A DNA stretch of 18,710 nucleotides from Sphingomonas sanxanigenens (GTDB lineage: Bacteria > Pseudomonadota > Alphaproteobacteria > Sphingomonadales > Sphingomonadaceae), in assembly GCA_003240855.1 (NCBI GenBank), contig QFNN01000054.1, forward strand, positions 1 to 18,710, given 5' to 3'. The notes below the pieces were generated by a model, which worked only from the letters and a program-made list of their open reading frames with translations, was not told where the DNA came from and did not search any database. The position numbers and the translations under genes were made by a program. Below, in pieces: positions 6,842 through 14,220 of this stretch; position 1 is the first letter of the stretch, and each line of letters opens with the position of its first letter.

Positions 6842-7621
6842 CTATAGGATGGTCTGGCCCCCGAGTGAAGCCGAGAGCGCGGCGCGGATCCGCTCGCGCG
6901 CCTCGCGGGCGATCGCCTTGCGGTCGCCGAGCGCTGCGGGGTCGAAGGGTTCGAGATAGCGGATGCGCACCTTGAAGCCGCCCGGGCGGCCGAGCACGCG
7001 GCGCGTATTGTCCAGCCCCGCTTCCTCGCCGACCCAGGCGATGTCCGGCCCGGCCTCGCCATAGTCGAGCAGCACGGGCTGGACGAGCATCGGGCGCGGC
7101 GGCGGCGTCATCACCGCGAACAGGGCGGGCTTGAAGGGCAGCAGGCTGCGGCCGTCTGTCGTCGTCCCTTCGGGGAAGATGGTGATCGGCTGCCTGGCGG
7201 CGAGCGCCCAGCGCAGCGCCTCGACCTGCGATCCGACGCTCAGCCGGTCAGTGCGCGAGACGAACACGGTATTGTTGAGCCCGGCCAGCCAGCCGACGAC
7301 GGGCGCCGCCTCGATCCCGTCCTGCGAGACGAAGGCGGTGCCGCTCGCCCCGCCCAGCACGCAGATGTCGATCCAGCTCAGATGATTGCAGACGTAAAAG
7401 ACGTCGCGCGTCACGCGGCGGCCTTCCGTCGTCACCACCGCGCCGCAGATTCGCCCCACGCTGCCGAGGAAGATGCGCGGAAAGGGCGACGGCAGGCGGA
7501 AAAGCCGGGTAATCAGATGCAAAGGCACGCAGATAACGAGCGCGGCGACCATGCCCGCCAGCCGGGCCAGGGCGCGCGCCGTGCCGAGCGGATCAGCTCT
7601 TGCGATCGAGAGCGACGCCAT
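6842..7621 (-). CDS. plsC: 1-acyl-sn-glycerol-3-phosphate acyltransferase (PlsC family)
   Basis: This 259-residue membrane-associated acyltransferase carries the H-x4-D motif at H80-D85 (NHLSWID) and the FPEGTT motif at 149-154, which binds the glycerol-phosphate. A hydrophobic N-terminal helix (about 20-40) anchors it to the inner membrane. The family acylates lysophosphatidic acid to phosphatidic acid, but members acting on other lysolipids share these motifs, so the substrate is inferred. The ATG at 7621 overlaps the end of the fur gene by 29 bases. GGAG lies four bases before the ATG, within fur, which supports this start. An internal M24 is possible but would remove part of the anchor. 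Organisms often carry several paralogues. Confidence 0.88.
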   Translation of the reverse strand: MASLSIARADPLGTARALARLAGMVAALVICVPLHLITRLFRLPSPFPRIFLGSVGRICGAVVTTEGRRVTRDVFYVCNHLSWIDICVLGGASGTAFVSQDGIEAAPVVGWLAGLNNTVFVSRTDRLSVGSQVEALRWALAARQPITIFPEGTTTDGRSLLPFKPALFAVMTPPPRPMLVQPVLLDYGEAGPDIAWVGEEAGLDNTRRVLGRPGGFKVRIRYLEPFDPAALGDRKAIAREARERIRAALSASLGGQTIL

Positions 7622-8015
7622 AGAGCTCCATGCGGTGATCGACGAGGCGGAAGCCCAGCTTTTCGGCGATCTGGCGCTGAAGCTGCTCCAGCTCGGGATC
7701 GACGAACTCGATGACCTTGCCTGTTTCGACGTCGATCAGATGGTCATGGTGCGCCTCGGGCGCCGCTTCGTAGCGCGCGCGCCCGTCGCCAAAGTCGTGG
7801 CGTTCAAGGATGCCGGCCTCTTCAAACAGGCGGACGGTGCGATAGACTGTCGCGATCGAAATGCCCGGATCGATCGCCGCCGCGCGGGCGTGAACTTTTT
7901 CGACGTCCGGGTGATCCTCGGCCTCGGACAATACCTGCGCGATTACGCGGCGCTGGTCCGTGATGCGGAGCCCCTTTTCGGCGCACAGCGCCTCGACATC
8001 GATTTTGCGATTCAT
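7593..8015 (-). CDS. fur: Fur/Mur-family metal-responsive repressor
   Basis: This 140-residue protein has the Fur winged-helix domain with recognition region ISIATVYRTVRLFEEAGIL (about 52-70) and the metal-site segment HHDHLIDVETGKVIEF (89-104). The usual CxxC structural zinc cysteines are absent; C11 is the only cysteine and LIDVETG replaces LICxxCG. This pattern is typical of alphaproteobacterial Fur/Mur proteins, which respond to iron or manganese. Sequence alone does not decide between the two metals. The ATG at 8015 has GGGA close upstream. A strong hairpin with a short T-run ends 32 bp upstream, so a promoter of its own would have to be very compact. The 3' end overlaps plsC by 29 bases. 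Confidence 0.92.
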   Translation of the reverse strand: MNRKIDVEALCAEKGLRITDQRRVIAQVLSEAEDHPDVEKVHARAAAIDPGISIATVYRTVRLFEEAGILERHDFGDGRARYEAAPEAHHDHLIDVETGKVIEFVDPELEQLQRQIAEKLGFRLVDHRMELYGVALDRKS

Positions 8016-8046
8016 GATCCCGATGTAACCAGTTTGGCCCCATCGG

Positions 8047-8076
8047 AAAAGCCGCCGGAAATCATCCGGCGGCTTT
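8047..8076 (-). terminator. Intrinsic terminator between mucR and fur
   Basis: A perfect 11-bp stem pairs 8048-8058 (AAAGCCGCCGG) with 8066-8076 (CCGGCGGCTTT) around a 7-base loop. Read leftward the stem ends in TTTTCC, a short U-tract, so it should at least partly end the mucR transcript before fur. Rightward it has only TTTC. A weaker outer pairing (CCGATG 8020-8025 with CATCGG 8041-8046) lies next to it in front of fur. Confidence 0.7.
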
Positions 8077-8141
8077 CATGGTTCGGGTTCTATCCGGAAA
8101 TGCGGCGCAGGCGCGTTCCGCAGGTCCGGCCCGTTCCCCGC

Positions 8142-8555
8142 TTAGCGCTTGCGGCGCTTGGTGCCGAGGCCGATCTTCTTGGCGAGGCTGCGGCGCTGCT
8201 CGGCATAGTTGGGGGCGACCATGGGATAGTCGGCCGGCAGGTTCCACTTGGCGCGATACTGGTCCGGGGTCATCTGATAGTGCGTCATCAGATGGCGCTT
8301 GAGCATTTTCAGCTTCTTACCATCTTCAAGGCAGATGATGTAATCGGGCTTGATGGAAGCGCGCACCGAAACCTTGGGCTCAAGCTTGACTTCCGGAGCC
8401 TCAGGCACCTGGCCGAGATTGGACAGCGCGGCGTGAACATTCTGGATCAGCGCAGGAACATCCGAAACCGCGACGCTGTTGTTGCTCACATGCGCGGCAA
8501 CGATATCGGCGGTCAGGGTCATCAGCGTTTCGCGCAATTCGGTTGAATCTGTCAT
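8142..8555 (-). CDS. MucR/Ros-family zinc-finger transcriptional regulator
   Basis: This 137-residue protein belongs to the Ros/MucR family, which in alphaproteobacteria controls exopolysaccharide, motility and cell-cycle genes and often itself. The signature runs from IICLEDGKKLKMLKRHLMTH through MTPDQYRAKWNLPADYPMVA to the basic tail GLGTKRRKR. The zinc site has Cys-x2-Asp (CLED) in place of Cys-x2-Cys, with the histidines of RHLMTH; other family members show the same change. I chose MTDSTELRETL as start (ATG at 8555). The frame stays open to 8621 but the extra 22 residues do not resemble the family. GGAG lies ten bases upstream and overlaps a small hairpin (8568-8580). Confidence 0.93.
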   Translation of the reverse strand: MTDSTELRETLMTLTADIVAAHVSNNSVAVSDVPALIQNVHAALSNLGQVPEAPEVKLEPKVSVRASIKPDYIICLEDGKKLKMLKRHLMTHYQMTPDQYRAKWNLPADYPMVAPNYAEQRRSLAKKIGLGTKRRKR

Positions 8556-8685
8556 GTCTGAGGGACTCCGTAAGCTACGGCGGAAAAATTGGCAGTCGAG
8601 GGCGGCTGCGCGGAACCGCATGTCGCTTCCAATGCTTCAATACAAGATTAATTCGACCGAACGTCGCGTGTTTTTGCGCAAATTG
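8556..8685 (-). promoter_or_regulatory. Probable mucR promoter/leader region
   Basis: The gap between rimI and mucR includes an A+T-rich stretch (about 8630-8690, with AATACAAGATTAATTCGA) that stands out in this G+C-rich window and probably holds the mucR promoter. MucR/Ros proteins favour A+T-rich targets, so autoregulation is plausible. A perfect 5-bp hairpin at 8568-8580 (CCGTA, AGC, TACGG) overlaps the GGAG ahead of the mucR start. I could not assign -35 and -10 boxes with confidence. Confidence 0.4.
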
Positions 8686-9162
8686 TCATGAAATCGACGT
8701 AAGGTCTGTGCTGAACGTCAGCGCATCAATCATCCGGCCGTCGCCGCCGCGATAATATTGGGAACGCCTTCCTACGCATTTGAACCCGGCCGCCATGTAG
8801 AGCGCCATTGCTTCATTGCCCGCGCGGACTTCGAGGTGGAGCGGGCCGACCCCGCGTTCACGCGCCGTTTCGATGACGCGGTCGAGCAATGCGCGGCCGA
8901 CGCCGCGCCGCCGCCAGGCCGGGCGGACGCCGATCAGCAGCAATTCGCCTTCGCCCGCCACGGCGCGGCTGAGCGCGAAGCCCGCCGGCCCTTCCGCCGT
9001 GCGCGCGACGAGCAGCCAGGCGCCGGGCATCCCCATGATCCCGGCGCATTGCGCCTCTGTCCATGCCTCGCCATAGAGCGGGTCGAACGCCTCGCCCATC
9101 ACCTGCATCACGTCGCCAAGATCGGCCGTGCAGGCGTCGCTCACCAGAAGCGTGTCCCCCAT
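8686..9162 (-). CDS. rimI: Ribosomal-protein-alanine N-acetyltransferase RimI-like GNAT
   Basis: This 158-residue GNAT-fold protein has the acetyl-CoA pyrophosphate-binding loop RRRGVGRALL (84-93) and the C-terminal family block EVRAGNEAMALYMAAGFKCV (about 111-130) followed by RRSQYYRGGDGRMIDALTF. RimI acetylates the N-terminal alanine of ribosomal protein bS18 and possibly other proteins. Direct adjacency to tsaB, eight bases downstream of its stop, is a widespread arrangement and supports the name. GGGGAG lies in the end of tsaB about 13 bases before the ATG, which is rather far. General GNAT acetylation of other substrates cannot be excluded. Confidence 0.9.
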   Translation of the reverse strand: MGDTLLVSDACTADLGDVMQVMGEAFDPLYGEAWTEAQCAGIMGMPGAWLLVARTAEGPAGFALSRAVAGEGELLLIGVRPAWRRRGVGRALLDRVIETARERGVGPLHLEVRAGNEAMALYMAAGFKCVGRRSQYYRGGDGRMIDALTFSTDLTSIS

Positions 9163-9170
9163 CGGCCGTT

Positions 9171-9788
9171 TCAGCTCCCCGGCAGGCGCGCGTCGGGCGC
9201 ACGGCCGTAGATCGGGCTGGCGGGCAGATCGGCGAAGGCGGCGGGCAGCCGCGCGACATCGCGCGCGTCGGGGACGCGGTCGAGCGCCGCGCCGCCGGTC
9301 ATCGCCGCGACCTGCGCGGCGCCCGATCCGTAGAGCGGCAGCGATCCCACGGCTTCCGCCGCTGCGGCGGGCGGCAACGAGGCAAGCGGTGCGATCTCGC
9401 GCATCGGATCCCCTTCAAAGGCGTGGACGAACAACTCACCATGCCCGCCGATCAGCACGACGGCAAGCGCGCGCGGCGCATCTTCGGCTGCGAAGGCGGC
9501 CGCGGCGATCAGCGCGGTCGACGAAAAGCCCCGGGCTTCGGCGCCCCAGCCCAGCGCGAGCGCCCGCGCCGCCGCCAGCCCGACGCGCACGCCGGTGAAG
9601 CTGCCCGGCCCGCAATCGACCAGCAGCCTTGCGGCGCGTCCGCCGCCGGGCAGTTCGGCGATCATCGGGATCAGGCGCTCGGCATGGCCGCGCCCGACAA
9701 TTTCGTGCCGGGCGTCGACAAGCGCGCCATCCTCCCAAAGCGCGACCGAGCAGGCGGTGGTCGCTGTCTCGATCGCAAGCGTCCGCAA
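9171..9788 (-). CDS. tsaB: tRNA threonylcarbamoyladenosine biosynthesis protein TsaB
   Basis: TsaB is the non-catalytic ASKHA-fold partner that binds TsaD and TsaE in the complex making t6A37 of ANN-decoding tRNAs. The 205-residue protein starts MRTLAIETATTACSVALW, and has the signature GPGSFTGVRVGLA at 60-72. The start codon is TTG (9786-9788): an in-frame TAA, which is also the stop of the upstream gene, lies one codon before it, and no ATG or GTG gives the conserved N-terminus. There is no clear Shine-Dalgarno, so reinitiation after the nitroreductase stop three bases upstream is likely. The second half is divergent, as usual in TsaB. rimI follows. Confidence 0.93.
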   Translation of the reverse strand: MRTLAIETATTACSVALWEDGALVDARHEIVGRGHAERLIPMIAELPGGGRAARLLVDCGPGSFTGVRVGLAAARALALGWGAEARGFSSTALIAAAAFAAEDAPRALAVVLIGGHGELFVHAFEGDPMREIAPLASLPPAAAAEAVGSLPLYGSGAAQVAAMTGGAALDRVPDARDVARLPAAFADLPASPIYGRAPDARLPGS

Positions 9789-9791
9789 GAT

Positions 9792-10385
9792 TTACGCGAT
9801 CTTGTTGAAGGTCTCGAAGGCCGGGCGGGGCAGGCGATCGAAGATGGTCGCAGGATCGCCATAGCCGAGCGTCGAGATGAAGTTGGACTTCACGGCCGGC
9901 GTGTCGGCGAAGAAGGCGGCGTCGACCGCGGCGTTGTCGAAGCCCGACATCGGCCCGGTGTCCAGCCCCAGCGCCCGCGCCGCGATGATGAAATAGGCGC
10001 CCTGCAGCGAGCTGTTGCGCATCGCGTGCGTCCTGCGCAGCTCCAGATTGCCTTCGAACCAGCTTTTGGCGTCTGTATGCGGGAACAATTCGGGCAGATG
10101 CTCGTGAAAGTTCTCGTCCATGCCGATGATCACGGTCACCGGCGCCTTGCGGATCTTGTCGCCATTGGCGCCGGAGGAGAGCGCGGCCAGCTTGTCCTTG
10201 GCTTCCTGGCTGACGCACCAGATCAGGCGCGCGGGAAGCTGGTTGGCGGAAGTCGGCCCCATCTTCATCAGATCCCAGATCTGGCGAAGCTGTTCCTCCG
10301 TCACCGGACGATCGGTATAGCCGTTATAGGAACGCGCCTTGCGAAAGATGAGGTCGAGCCCTTCGGGCGACAGCGGGGCAGCCAT
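9792..10385 (-). CDS. Nitroreductase-family malonic semialdehyde reductase-like protein
   Basis: This 197-residue flavoprotein closely follows the RutE/HadB pattern: LRQIWDLMKMGPTSANQLPA (FMN-contact segment GPTSAN at 43-48), EHLPELFPHTDAKSWF, LRRTHAMRNSSLQGAYFIIA, LGLDTGPMSGFDNAAVDAAF and LGYGDP near 173-178. RutE reduces malonic semialdehyde to 3-hydroxypropionate with NAD(P)H in pyrimidine breakdown. No other rut genes are nearby, so it may serve general aldehyde or nitro reduction. AGGA lies about eight bases before the ATG at 10385. It is 42 bp after the NifU gene and three bases before the tsaB start, so it is probably cotranscribed with both. Confidence 0.88.
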   Translation of the reverse strand: MAAPLSPEGLDLIFRKARSYNGYTDRPVTEEQLRQIWDLMKMGPTSANQLPARLIWCVSQEAKDKLAALSSGANGDKIRKAPVTVIIGMDENFHEHLPELFPHTDAKSWFEGNLELRRTHAMRNSSLQGAYFIIAARALGLDTGPMSGFDNAAVDAAFFADTPAVKSNFISTLGYGDPATIFDRLPRPAFETFNKIA

Positions 10386-10427
10386 GATTTTAGTCCTTGA
10401 TCGGGAAAGAGCTATCGGGTCGCGCGC

Positions 10428-11000
10428 TCAGACGGCGCGGACTTCGGTCACTTCGGGCACATAATGTTTGAGCAGCGATTCGATGCCCTGCTTGAGCGTC
10501 GCCGTGGACGAGGGGCAGCCGGCGCAGGCGCCGTGCATGCGCAGATAGACGGTCCCCTTGTCGAAGCCGCGATAGACGATGTCGCCGCCGTCATTGGCGA
10601 CGGCGGGGCGCACGCGGGTCTCGATCAGTTCGCGGATCTGCTCGACGATTTCGGCATCCTCGGGATTGTCGGCGAAATCCTCTTCGGCGTCGATCGCGAT
10701 GCCGGCCGCGCTGCCCGGGCGGAACAGCGGCATGTCGGCGACGAAATGGTCGAGGAGAATGGCGAGCACCTGCGGCTTCAGGTCGCGCCATTCGGAACCC
10801 GGCGCGGCGGTGACCGATACGAAGTCGCGCCCGAAGAACACGCCTTCGACATCGCCCAGCGTAAACAGCGCTTCGGCCAGCGGCGAAGCTTCGGCTTCCT
10901 CGGGGGCGGCGAAATCGCGCGTCCCGGCTTCCATCACGGTGCGGCCCGGCAGGAACTTGACGGTCGCGGGATTGGGTGTCGCTTCGGTCTCGATCAGCAT
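10428..11000 (-). CDS. NifU/Nfu-type Fe-S cluster scaffold protein
   Basis: This 190-residue protein has an N-terminal Nfu_N domain (about 1-87; MLIETEATPNPATVKFLPG is typical) and a C-terminal NifU-like domain with the cluster-binding C159-A-G-C162 (GACAGCPSSTATLK). Such Nfu proteins carry Fe-S clusters to client enzymes, and MiaB in this block is a possible client. The start at 11000 gives the conserved N-terminus. Another ATG at 11009 adds three residues (MAG) and cannot be excluded, while the open frame to 11075 runs into repeat-rich DNA and is unlikely. It is the first gene of the long leftward block. Upstream sequence holds a mini-hairpin and a long palindrome. Confidence 0.92.
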   Translation of the reverse strand: MLIETEATPNPATVKFLPGRTVMEAGTRDFAAPEEAEASPLAEALFTLGDVEGVFFGRDFVSVTAAPGSEWRDLKPQVLAILLDHFVADMPLFRPGSAAGIAIDAEEDFADNPEDAEIVEQIRELIETRVRPAVANDGGDIVYRGFDKGTVYLRMHGACAGCPSSTATLKQGIESLLKHYVPEVTEVRAV

Positions 11001-11087
11001 CCCCGCCATGTGGGGCGAGCCGCGCGCGCGATCAAGCCATAACAGGGGTAGCGGGCAGCAACGCTGCGTTTCCATCCCTGCGGTGCT

Positions 11088-11101
11088 CCGGCGAAAGCAG
11101 G
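11088..11101. repeat. Small imperfect palindrome, REP-like
   Basis: CCGGC and GCAGG flank GAAA, a stem with one mismatch. Read leftward the surrounding bases would encode LVPAFAGAP, the translation signature I associate with a common intergenic repeat in sphingomonads. A similar palindrome appears in the first codons of phoH (2676-2689). It lies in the leader of the NifU gene. Confidence 0.4.
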
Positions 11102-11151
11102 AACCAGATTACGCCATTCTCCCGAACGGCCGGATTGAAACCTACCCTTTC

Positions 11152-11229
11152 CGTCATTGCGAGCGTAGCGAAGCAATCCAGGGGATGCCCGGCGCCCCGC
11201 TGGATTGCTTCGCTACGCTCGCAATGACG
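11152..11229. repeat. Long perfect inverted repeat between NifU and M20 genes
   Basis: Arms 11152-11181 and 11200-11229 are perfect 30-base reverse complements (CGTCATTGCGAGCGTAGCGA onward) around an 18-base G+C-rich spacer. The arm sequence is a palindromic intergenic repeat that recurs in many bacterial genomes. It lies 20 bp beyond the M20 gene stop and about 150 bp before the NifU start, both leftward, so it could end or attenuate transcription and stabilise the 3' end of the M20 message. Confidence 0.9.
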
Positions 11230-11249
11230 AGCATCCATGCGATCGTCCC

Positions 11250-12557
11250 TCAGCGCGGCGTCGCGGCGAGGCGGCTCATCAGGATCGCGGCGCGCTTGGC
11301 CTGGCGCTGGATGCTGTCGAGGTCGACGGTCTCGCCCGGCGCGTGATCGCCTTCGCTCGCGGTGCCGAGGCCGACCAGCCCGTCGACATCCTTCGCCACG
11401 AAGGCGATGTCGCCCGCGCCGCGCTTGAGCGGATCCAGCGCCGGCATCTGGGCCAGGCCGAGGTCGTGGTTGACGCCGTTCAGGCGGGCCAGCAGCGCGC
11501 GGTTGCCTTCGGTCGGCGCCATCGCCGGATAGCCGCCTTCCTCAAAGACGATCGACGATGTCGCGCCGGGCAGCGGCGTGGCGACGATCGCCTTCATCTT
11601 CGCGCGCGTCCGTTCGGTCTGCTCGTCGCTCAGCGTGCGCATGTCGCCGCGCGCGATCGCCTTTTCGGCGATGATGTTGCTCTTGCCCGCCGCCGTCGCG
11701 CGGATGCCGCCGCCGTCCAGCTCGGCGCGCGAACCGCCGGTGACGATGCCGACATTATAGGTCAGGTTGGGTTCGCGCAGCTCGCGGCGGAACTGGTCGA
11801 GGATGCGCGCCATTTCGTAGATCGCGCCGAACCCGGCGGCGTCGCTGAAGATGCCGCTCGAATGGCCGCCGCGCGCCGTGACGGTGAGCGTCCAGCTCGA
11901 CGAGCTGCGCCGCGCGATCGATCCCATGTCGACGCCGTTGTCGACAATGAGGCCCTCAAAATCGAGCGCGGCGTCGGCGCGCTTGCCGGCGGCGATCAGG
12001 TCGGCGCGCGCGATCGCGATCGGATCGCCCGAATCCTCCTCGTCGCCGGTCAGCACGATTTCGATGTCCGCATTTTTGAGCGTGCCGGCGGCCTGCATCG
12101 CGCGCAGCGCGGCGACCATCACCACCATGCCGCCCTTGTCGTCGCCGGCGCCCGGCCCTTCGGCCTTCGATCCCTTGCGCACGAAGGTCTGGAAGGGCGA
12201 ATCCTTCTCGAACACCGTGTCGAGATGGCCGATCAGCAGCATGCGCTTGCCGCGCCCGTCGCCCTTGTGGACCGCGATGATATGCCCCGCGCGCCCGGCC
12301 GCCGCCATTGGCGCCCAGCGCACATCGAAGCCCAGCGGCTCCAGCTCGGCGCGCATCATCCGGCCGACTTCGGTCACGCCCTCGATGTTGAGCGATCCCG
12401 AATTGACGTTCACCAGCCGCTCGAGCAGCGCGATATTCTGTTCCTTCCCCGCGTCGACCGTCGCGACCATCTTCTTCTCGGGGGGCGTCAGCGCGGCTGG
12501 CGCGGCGGTGGCGGCGAGCGCGAGGGCGATAATGGCGGCGAGCGACGGATAGTTCAT
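11250..12557 (-). CDS. Exported M20-family metallopeptidase (glutamate carboxypeptidase-like)
   Basis: This 435-residue protein starts with a signal peptide (MNYPSLAAIIALALAATAAPA, cleavage near 22). The M20 metal and catalytic residues are visible: H111 and D113 (GHLDTVF), D139 (GAGDDKGG), E173/E174 (TGDEED), E201 (LDFEG) and H405 (EGDHAPGE). Overall it resembles carboxypeptidase G2, a periplasmic zinc enzyme releasing C-terminal glutamate from folates and peptides; the substrate here is unknown. I chose ATG 12557 because GGGAGA lies eight bases upstream and the signal peptide begins there. The frame stays open to 12743 but that extension is Arg-rich, unlike a real N-terminus. It is divergent from the helicase gene. 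Confidence 0.9.
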   Translation of the reverse strand: MNYPSLAAIIALALAATAAPAALTPPEKKMVATVDAGKEQNIALLERLVNVNSGSLNIEGVTEVGRMMRAELEPLGFDVRWAPMAAAGRAGHIIAVHKGDGRGKRMLLIGHLDTVFEKDSPFQTFVRKGSKAEGPGAGDDKGGMVVMVAALRAMQAAGTLKNADIEIVLTGDEEDSGDPIAIARADLIAAGKRADAALDFEGLIVDNGVDMGSIARRSSSSWTLTVTARGGHSSGIFSDAAGFGAIYEMARILDQFRRELREPNLTYNVGIVTGGSRAELDGGGIRATAAGKSNIIAEKAIARGDMRTLSDEQTERTRAKMKAIVATPLPGATSSIVFEEGGYPAMAPTEGNRALLARLNGVNHDLGLAQMPALDPLKRGAGDIAFVAKDVDGLVGLGTASEGDHAPGETVDLDSIQRQAKRAAILMSRLAATPR

Positions 12558-12911
12558 TGGCTTCTCCCTATGCCGCCCGTTTTGCAGAGCCGACGCGCGA
12601 AGGGAAGTCCGCCCGCATCGCGCCGCCTCTTTCGGCCGCTTCGTCGCGTCCGCCTCATACCCCGCCCCATGCTCCGCGCCGGGGCAAATCCGCGCCCCGC
12701 CTTGCTTTCGCCTTGATCGACAGCCATATGGCCTCCTGCGCACGGGATTTCCCGCAGGCGGCGGCAGCGTGAACAGCTCGGTGATCGAGCCCGGCCGCCC
12801 CTATATGCGCTCCCAAGCCCAGGGCTTCCCTATCACGCGGGTCGTCACAAGACCCCGCGTCTCGTGGTCCGCCGCCGTGCGCGCCGCGTTGCGCCTTTTT
12901 GAAGGTATAAC
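12558..12911. promoter_or_regulatory. Divergent intergenic region with helicase leader
   Basis: This 354-bp gap separates the divergent M20 and helicase genes and must contain both promoters. TATATG at 12802-12807 is a possible -10 for the helicase, but no good -35 is seen. Downstream lie AAGCCC-A-GGGCTT (12815-12827), a hairpin pairing about 12835-12843 with 12851-12860 (one bulge), and a tiny CCTT/AAGG stem (12894-12905) whose right arm is the Shine-Dalgarno. A further stem pairs CCTGCG (12735-12740) with CGCAGG (12753-12758). A short open frame across 12557-12772 has no ribosome site or recognisable content. Confidence 0.45.
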
Positions 12912-14216
12912 ATGACCAAGTTTTCCGATCTCGGCCTTGCCGAGCCGATCCTGAAGGCGCTTGCCGCCAAGGGTTACGAAAACCCCACGCCGATCCAGCA
13001 GAAGTCGATCCCGCCGCTTCTGGAGGGCCATGACCTGTGCGGCATCGCGCAGACCGGCACCGGCAAGACCGCGGCCTTCGCGCTGCCCAGCCTCGATTAT
13101 TTCGCGCGCCATCCCAAGCCGACCCCGATCGGCGGCTGCCGCATGCTCGTCCTTTCGCCGACGCGCGAGCTGGCGGCGCAGATCGCCACCTCGTTCCGCG
13201 ACTATGCGCGCTTCCTGCGCCTGTCGGTTGAAACGGTGTTCGGCGGCGTGCCGATCGGCCGCCAGATCAACAAGCTGCGCCCCGGCGTCGACATCCTCGT
13301 CGCCACGCCCGGCCGCCTGCTCGACCTGATCGACCAGCGCGCGCTGAGCCTGCGCAATGTCGAGATCTTCGTCCTCGACGAGGCCGATCAGATGCTCGAC
13401 CTCGGCTTCATCCACGCGCTGAAGCGCATCGACAAGCTGTTGCCGGAAAAGCGCCAGTCGCTCTTCTTCTCGGCGACCATGCCCAAGACGATCGCCGAGC
13501 TGGGCGACCGCTTCCTGACCGATCCGGTCAAGGTCGCGGTGACCCCCGTCGCCTCGACCGCCGAGCGCGTCCGCCAGTTCGTCACTTTCGTCAACCAGGC
13601 CGAGAAGCAGGCGCTGCTCACGCTCACGCTGCGCGCCGAGCCGATCGATCGCGCGCTCGTCTTTACCCGCACCAAATATGGCGCGGACAAGGTGGTGAAG
13701 CATCTGACGGCGGCGGGCATCGGCTGCGCGGCGATCCACGGCAACAAGAGCCAGCCGCAGCGCACCGCCGCGCTCCAGGCGTTCCGCGACGGGCGCATCA
13801 AGATCCTCGTCGCGACGGACATCGCCGCGCGCGGCATCGACGTGTCGGGCGTCAGCCATGTTTTCAACTTCGAGCTGCCCAACGTCGCTGAACAATATGT
13901 CCACCGTATCGGCCGCACCGCGCGCGCCGGGGCGGACGGCGTCGCGATCAGCTTCGTGGACGAGGAAGAACGCGCCTATCTGCGCGGGATCGAGAAGCTG
14001 ACGCGCATCAAGCTCGAACCCGTGCCGCTGCCGGAGAACTTCATGGCGCAGAAGGCGTCGCTGCCCAAGCCCGCACAGGCCAAGCCGACCGCCCAGCGCC
14101 GCCATGAAGAGCATCGCGAGCGGCCGGCGGGCGATCGCCCCAAGCGCCCGTTCCGCGGCAATCGCCGCCGTAACGGCGTGGGCGCGCACAAGGGCGCCGT
14201 CACGCGCACAAGGTGA
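12912..14216 (+). CDS. rhlE: DEAD-box ATP-dependent RNA helicase, RhlE-like
   Basis: This 434-residue protein has every DEAD-box motif: Q motif (F4 through PTPIQQ, 25-30), I AQTGTGKT (46-53), Ia PTREL (83-87), Ib TPGR (132-135), II DEAD (156-159), III SAT (187-189), V ATDIAARG (301-308) and VI HRIGRTARAG (331-340). The sequence around motifs II-III (QMLDLGF, KRQSLFFSATMPK) resembles RhlE, which remodels structured RNA in ribosome assembly and the degradosome. The C-terminal 70 residues are basic and disordered (PKRPFRGNRRRNG), a likely RNA-binding tail. AAGG lies seven bases before the ATG. Its leader is structured, which would fit cold-responsive control, though this is inference. Confidence 0.92.
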   Translation: MTKFSDLGLAEPILKALAAKGYENPTPIQQKSIPPLLEGHDLCGIAQTGTGKTAAFALPSLDYFARHPKPTPIGGCRMLVLSPTRELAAQIATSFRDYARFLRLSVETVFGGVPIGRQINKLRPGVDILVATPGRLLDLIDQRALSLRNVEIFVLDEADQMLDLGFIHALKRIDKLLPEKRQSLFFSATMPKTIAELGDRFLTDPVKVAVTPVASTAERVRQFVTFVNQAEKQALLTLTLRAEPIDRALVFTRTKYGADKVVKHLTAAGIGCAAIHGNKSQPQRTAALQAFRDGRIKILVATDIAARGIDVSGVSHVFNFELPNVAEQYVHRIGRTARAGADGVAISFVDEEERAYLRGIEKLTRIKLEPVPLPENFMAQKASLPKPAQAKPTAQRRHEEHRERPAGDRPKRPFRGNRRRNGVGAHKGAVTRTR

Positions 14217-14220
14217 AATC

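Noticed and set aside
8556..8621. A 22-residue extension of the MucR protein
   Set aside because: It overlaps the likely leader region and does not resemble MucR/Ros N-termini.
10994..11238. Short open frames across the NifU leader
   Set aside because: They only translate the intergenic repeats (MLRYARND- and LVPAFAG-like peptides).
11205..12716. A 503-codon rightward open frame opposite the M20 peptidase
   Set aside because: It starts inside the palindromic repeat and runs antisense to a gene with intact signal peptide and metal ligands.
12558..12743. A 62-residue N-terminal extension of the M20 peptidase
   Set aside because: Arg-rich and placed before a clear signal peptide that has its own ribosome-binding site at 12557.
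12557..12772. A 71-codon rightward open frame in the divergent gap
   Set aside because: No ribosome-binding site, no recognisable content, and it begins inside the start codon of the M20 gene on the other strand.
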